From Bacteroidota bacterium (GTDB taxonomy: Bacteria; Bacteroidota; Bacteroidia; Chitinophagales; Chitinophagaceae): a DNA stretch of 64,000 bases. Below, in pieces: positions 62,218 to 64,000 of this stretch. The notes beneath the pieces were generated by a model that worked only from the letters and a program-made list of their open reading frames with translations, ran no database searches and was not told the origin of the DNA. The stretch spans positions 51,513-115,512 of the forward strand of contig JAFDXG010000049.1 of assembly GCA_018268105.1 (NCBI GenBank), given 5' to 3'. Positions within the stretch are counted from its first letter, which is position 1. Each line of letters opens with the position of its first letter. The translations under genes and the position numbers were made by a program.

Positions 62218-62240
62218 AATAGTGTTTAAAAATTATTATT

Positions 62241-63830
62241 ATGAGAAAGTTAAGTAAATCAAGATTAAATTTTTGTATCATAATTGCTATAGTACTGTTT
62301 ACCAGTTGTACAAAAAATTTTGAAGAATACAATACCAATACTTCAGGGCTCAGCGAGAAACAGATTGCCGCAGATTATCAGAATCTTGGGGAACCGATGA
62401 AACAGGCGCAGCAGAATATAATAAGCTATACAGATTGGATTATGCAATTGGAGCAAAACCTGATTGGTGATATATATTCCGGCTATATGATGTCGGCTAC
62501 TCCCTTTGAGGGGAATAGTAACAATATGACCTATGACCTGGTGGATGGCTGGAATTATTATGAATGGGATTATGTTTATGACAATGTGATGAAACCCACA
62601 CAAAATGTACTGGAAGCAACAACAGAACCTCAGAACGCTTCTTTTCATGCCTGGGCAAAAATTGTGAGGGTGGAAGCCATGCATAGGGCAAGTGATATAT
62701 ACGGCCCGATAATTTATTCTAATTACGGAAAATCCAACCAGGATGGAAGCGTAACTTTTGATTCACAAAAAGAAGCTTATTATGCATTCTTTATTGATTT
62801 GGATTCTGCAATAAATGTATTGACTCCATTGGTGCAGAATAGCGCTCCGTCAACATTCAGCAAATTTGATTTGGTGTATGGAGGTAGTTTTGAAAAATGG
62901 CTCAAATTTGCAAACACCCTTCGCCTGCGTTTAGCCATTCGTATTTCAAAATCTGATCCTGCTAAAGCAAAATCTGAAGGCGAGGCAGCTCTATCCAACC
63001 CGGGAGGTTTGCTGGCCACCAATGACGAAAATGCTTTTGTAGATATTGGCACTAATTATCATCCGCTTAACGGGATATCCAGTTGGGGTGATATCAATAT
63101 TGGTGCACCGTTAGCGTGTTATCTCAACGGCTACAACGATCCCCGGGTATCAAAGTATATGCAGGCAGCCACCGATCCGGCAGTAGCCGGACAAAATATC
63201 GGAATTAGAAGCGGTATTGATATTGATGCTAATGGGAGATATGTTGGTTATTCAAGATTGCAGGAATTTCCCAATAAAATACAACTTATTGTAGCTGCTG
63301 AAGCATGGTTTTTGAAAGCTGAAGCAGCATTGAAAGGATGGGCAGCTGCAGGTGATGCAAAGACAAATTATGAAAACGGTATCTCCACTTCATTTGCGCA
63401 ATACGGATTGAATGCGACTTCATATATTACTAATAATACCGGCAAGGAGCAACAGTATATTGATCCAAAAGCAATCACTCCTGGGCAAAACGATGTATTG
63501 ACAGGCTCTCCATATTTAAGCACTATTACTATTTCCTGGAATGATGGAGATACACCGGAAAGAAAACTTGAACGGGTGATTACCCAAAAATGGTTGGCCC
63601 TTTTCCCCGATGGACAGGAAGCCTGGTCAGAATTCAGAAGAACAGGTTATCCCAAATTATTTCCTGTGGTATTAAATAAAAGTGGCGGTAAAATATCTAC
63701 AACAGATTTTGTACAGCGTATTAATTTCCCCTCAACTGAAATTGACAGAAATGCCTCTGGGGTGGCTGCTGCAGTTGGAATGCTTGACGGTCCGGATACA
63801 GGCGGCACGCCTTTATGGTGGGCAAAATAG
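62241..63830 (+). CDS. SusD-like lipoprotein (SusD-like_2 type)
   Basis: 529 residues. Lipobox FTSC near residue 20, then 'TKNFEEYNTNTSGLS', typical of the second SusD-like family (nutrient-binding, SusD-like_2) rather than classical RagB/SusD. 'WAKIVRVEAMHRASDIYGPI' (seen as RVEAMHRASDIYGPI), 'LKFANTLRLRLAIRIS' and 'AEAWFLKAEAALKGW' are the helical repeat segments. It ends with 'GGTPLWWAK'. Surface partner of SusC2. Confidence 0.93.
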   Translation: MRKLSKSRLNFCIIIAIVLFTSCTKNFEEYNTNTSGLSEKQIAADYQNLGEPMKQAQQNIISYTDWIMQLEQNLIGDIYSGYMMSATPFEGNSNNMTYDLVDGWNYYEWDYVYDNVMKPTQNVLEATTEPQNASFHAWAKIVRVEAMHRASDIYGPIIYSNYGKSNQDGSVTFDSQKEAYYAFFIDLDSAINVLTPLVQNSAPSTFSKFDLVYGGSFEKWLKFANTLRLRLAIRISKSDPAKAKSEGEAALSNPGGLLATNDENAFVDIGTNYHPLNGISSWGDINIGAPLACYLNGYNDPRVSKYMQAATDPAVAGQNIGIRSGIDIDANGRYVGYSRLQEFPNKIQLIVAAEAWFLKAEAALKGWAAAGDAKTNYENGISTSFAQYGLNATSYITNNTGKEQQYIDPKAITPGQNDVLTGSPYLSTITISWNDGDTPERKLERVITQKWLALFPDGQEAWSEFRRTGYPKLFPVVLNKSGGKISTTDFVQRINFPSTEIDRNASGVAAAVGMLDGPDTGGTPLWWAK

Positions 63831-63860
63831 TAGCAATTTGTTGAAGTTGATCTAAACCCT

Positions 63861-63884
63861 AAGGGCTGCCTTTGGGCAGTCCTT
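63861..63884 (+). terminator. Terminator after susD2
   Basis: AAGGGCTGCC (63861-63870), TTTG and GGCAGTCCTT (63875-63884) form a 10-bp stem with one G-U pair, 31 bases after the stop. The T-run is short. Confidence 0.65.
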
Positions 63885-64000
63885 TAACTGTTACTACCAC
63901 ACAAATAGTGGAAATAAACGCTGCGCTGAATTCAAGACGTTTGGGGAAATTGAGGTTATGACATCAACAGGAACAGATTGCTTTTCCTGACTTCATCACT

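Noticed and set aside
1..64000. CRISPR arrays, intact insertion sequences or prophage genes
   Set aside because: No regularly spaced repeat-spacer series, transposase or phage structural gene was seen; the only recombinase is the housekeeping XerD.

Overview
The window reads as a chromosomal segment of a member of the Bacteroidota, most likely a Chitinophagaceae-type soil or sediment bacterium (the lineage is inferred). The evidence is two SusC/SusD pairs, an ECF sigma/FecR pair feeding an STN-bearing SusC, a type IX secretion sorting domain, a NagB/PIG-L fusion, several Bacteroidota-specific DUF families, and many promoters of the form TTG-N19-23-TAnnTTTG. The DNA is about 40% GC by eye. One TonB receptor gene (17.2-19.7 kb) is visibly richer in G and C than its surroundings.

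Layout. 0-16.5 kb is housekeeping: the 3' end of cystathionine beta-synthase, accD, smpB, engB, a YkuK-like protein, a CoA-binding protein, a DUF6580 membrane protein, yraN, a YkgJ cysteine-cluster protein, xerD, a repeat protein, an ABC-2 exporter, a FAD dehydrogenase, DUF3127, dnaA, acylphosphatase and tRNA-Ser(GCT). 16.5-20.6 kb is accessory: a gene remnant, the GC-rich TonB receptor under two identical palindromic operators, and a free-methionine-sulfoxide reductase. A MITE-like palindromic repeat follows. 20.9-29.3 kb carries an SDR, a Gfo/Idh/MocA oxidoreductase, an MFS transporter, a DUF1080 (3-keto-disaccharide hydrolase) protein, a propeller-cupredoxin protein and a sugar isomerase/epimerase, which together look like a keto-glycoside oxidation/cleavage module. 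29.8-36.1 kb holds a lipoprotein polysaccharide deacetylase, dusB, DUF3467, nagB-PIG-L and tRNA-Arg(ACG), whose 3' end is partly duplicated downstream.

36.2-64 kb is the most interesting block. It has a two-domain CE15-like esterase and a lipoprotein amidase on the minus strand. On the plus strand follow ECF sigma, FecR, SusC1, SusD1, a DUF4397 lipoprotein, a T9SS beta-helix protein, a Tat-exported DegT-type aminotransferase, a DUF5009 acyltransferase-like membrane protein, an M55 D-aminopeptidase-like protein, three tandem neutral-ceramidase-like hydrolases, SusC2 and SusD2. It looks like a polysaccharide-utilisation locus but has no recognisable glycoside hydrolase. The three ceramidase-like proteins keep the zinc ligands but lack the serine nucleophile of true ceramidases. 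Near-identical palindromes (core GTGTACGTACAC) precede the sigma gene and SusC2 and suggest one shared regulator.

Three intergenic regions look like undescribed small RNA genes: about 695-1090, 8560-8700 and 32352-32576. Each starts after a TAnnTTTG element. The first two begin at the 5' strand of a long-range stem that pairs the RNA's 5' end with a segment just before a U-tract. No CRISPR array, intact transposase or prophage was seen.
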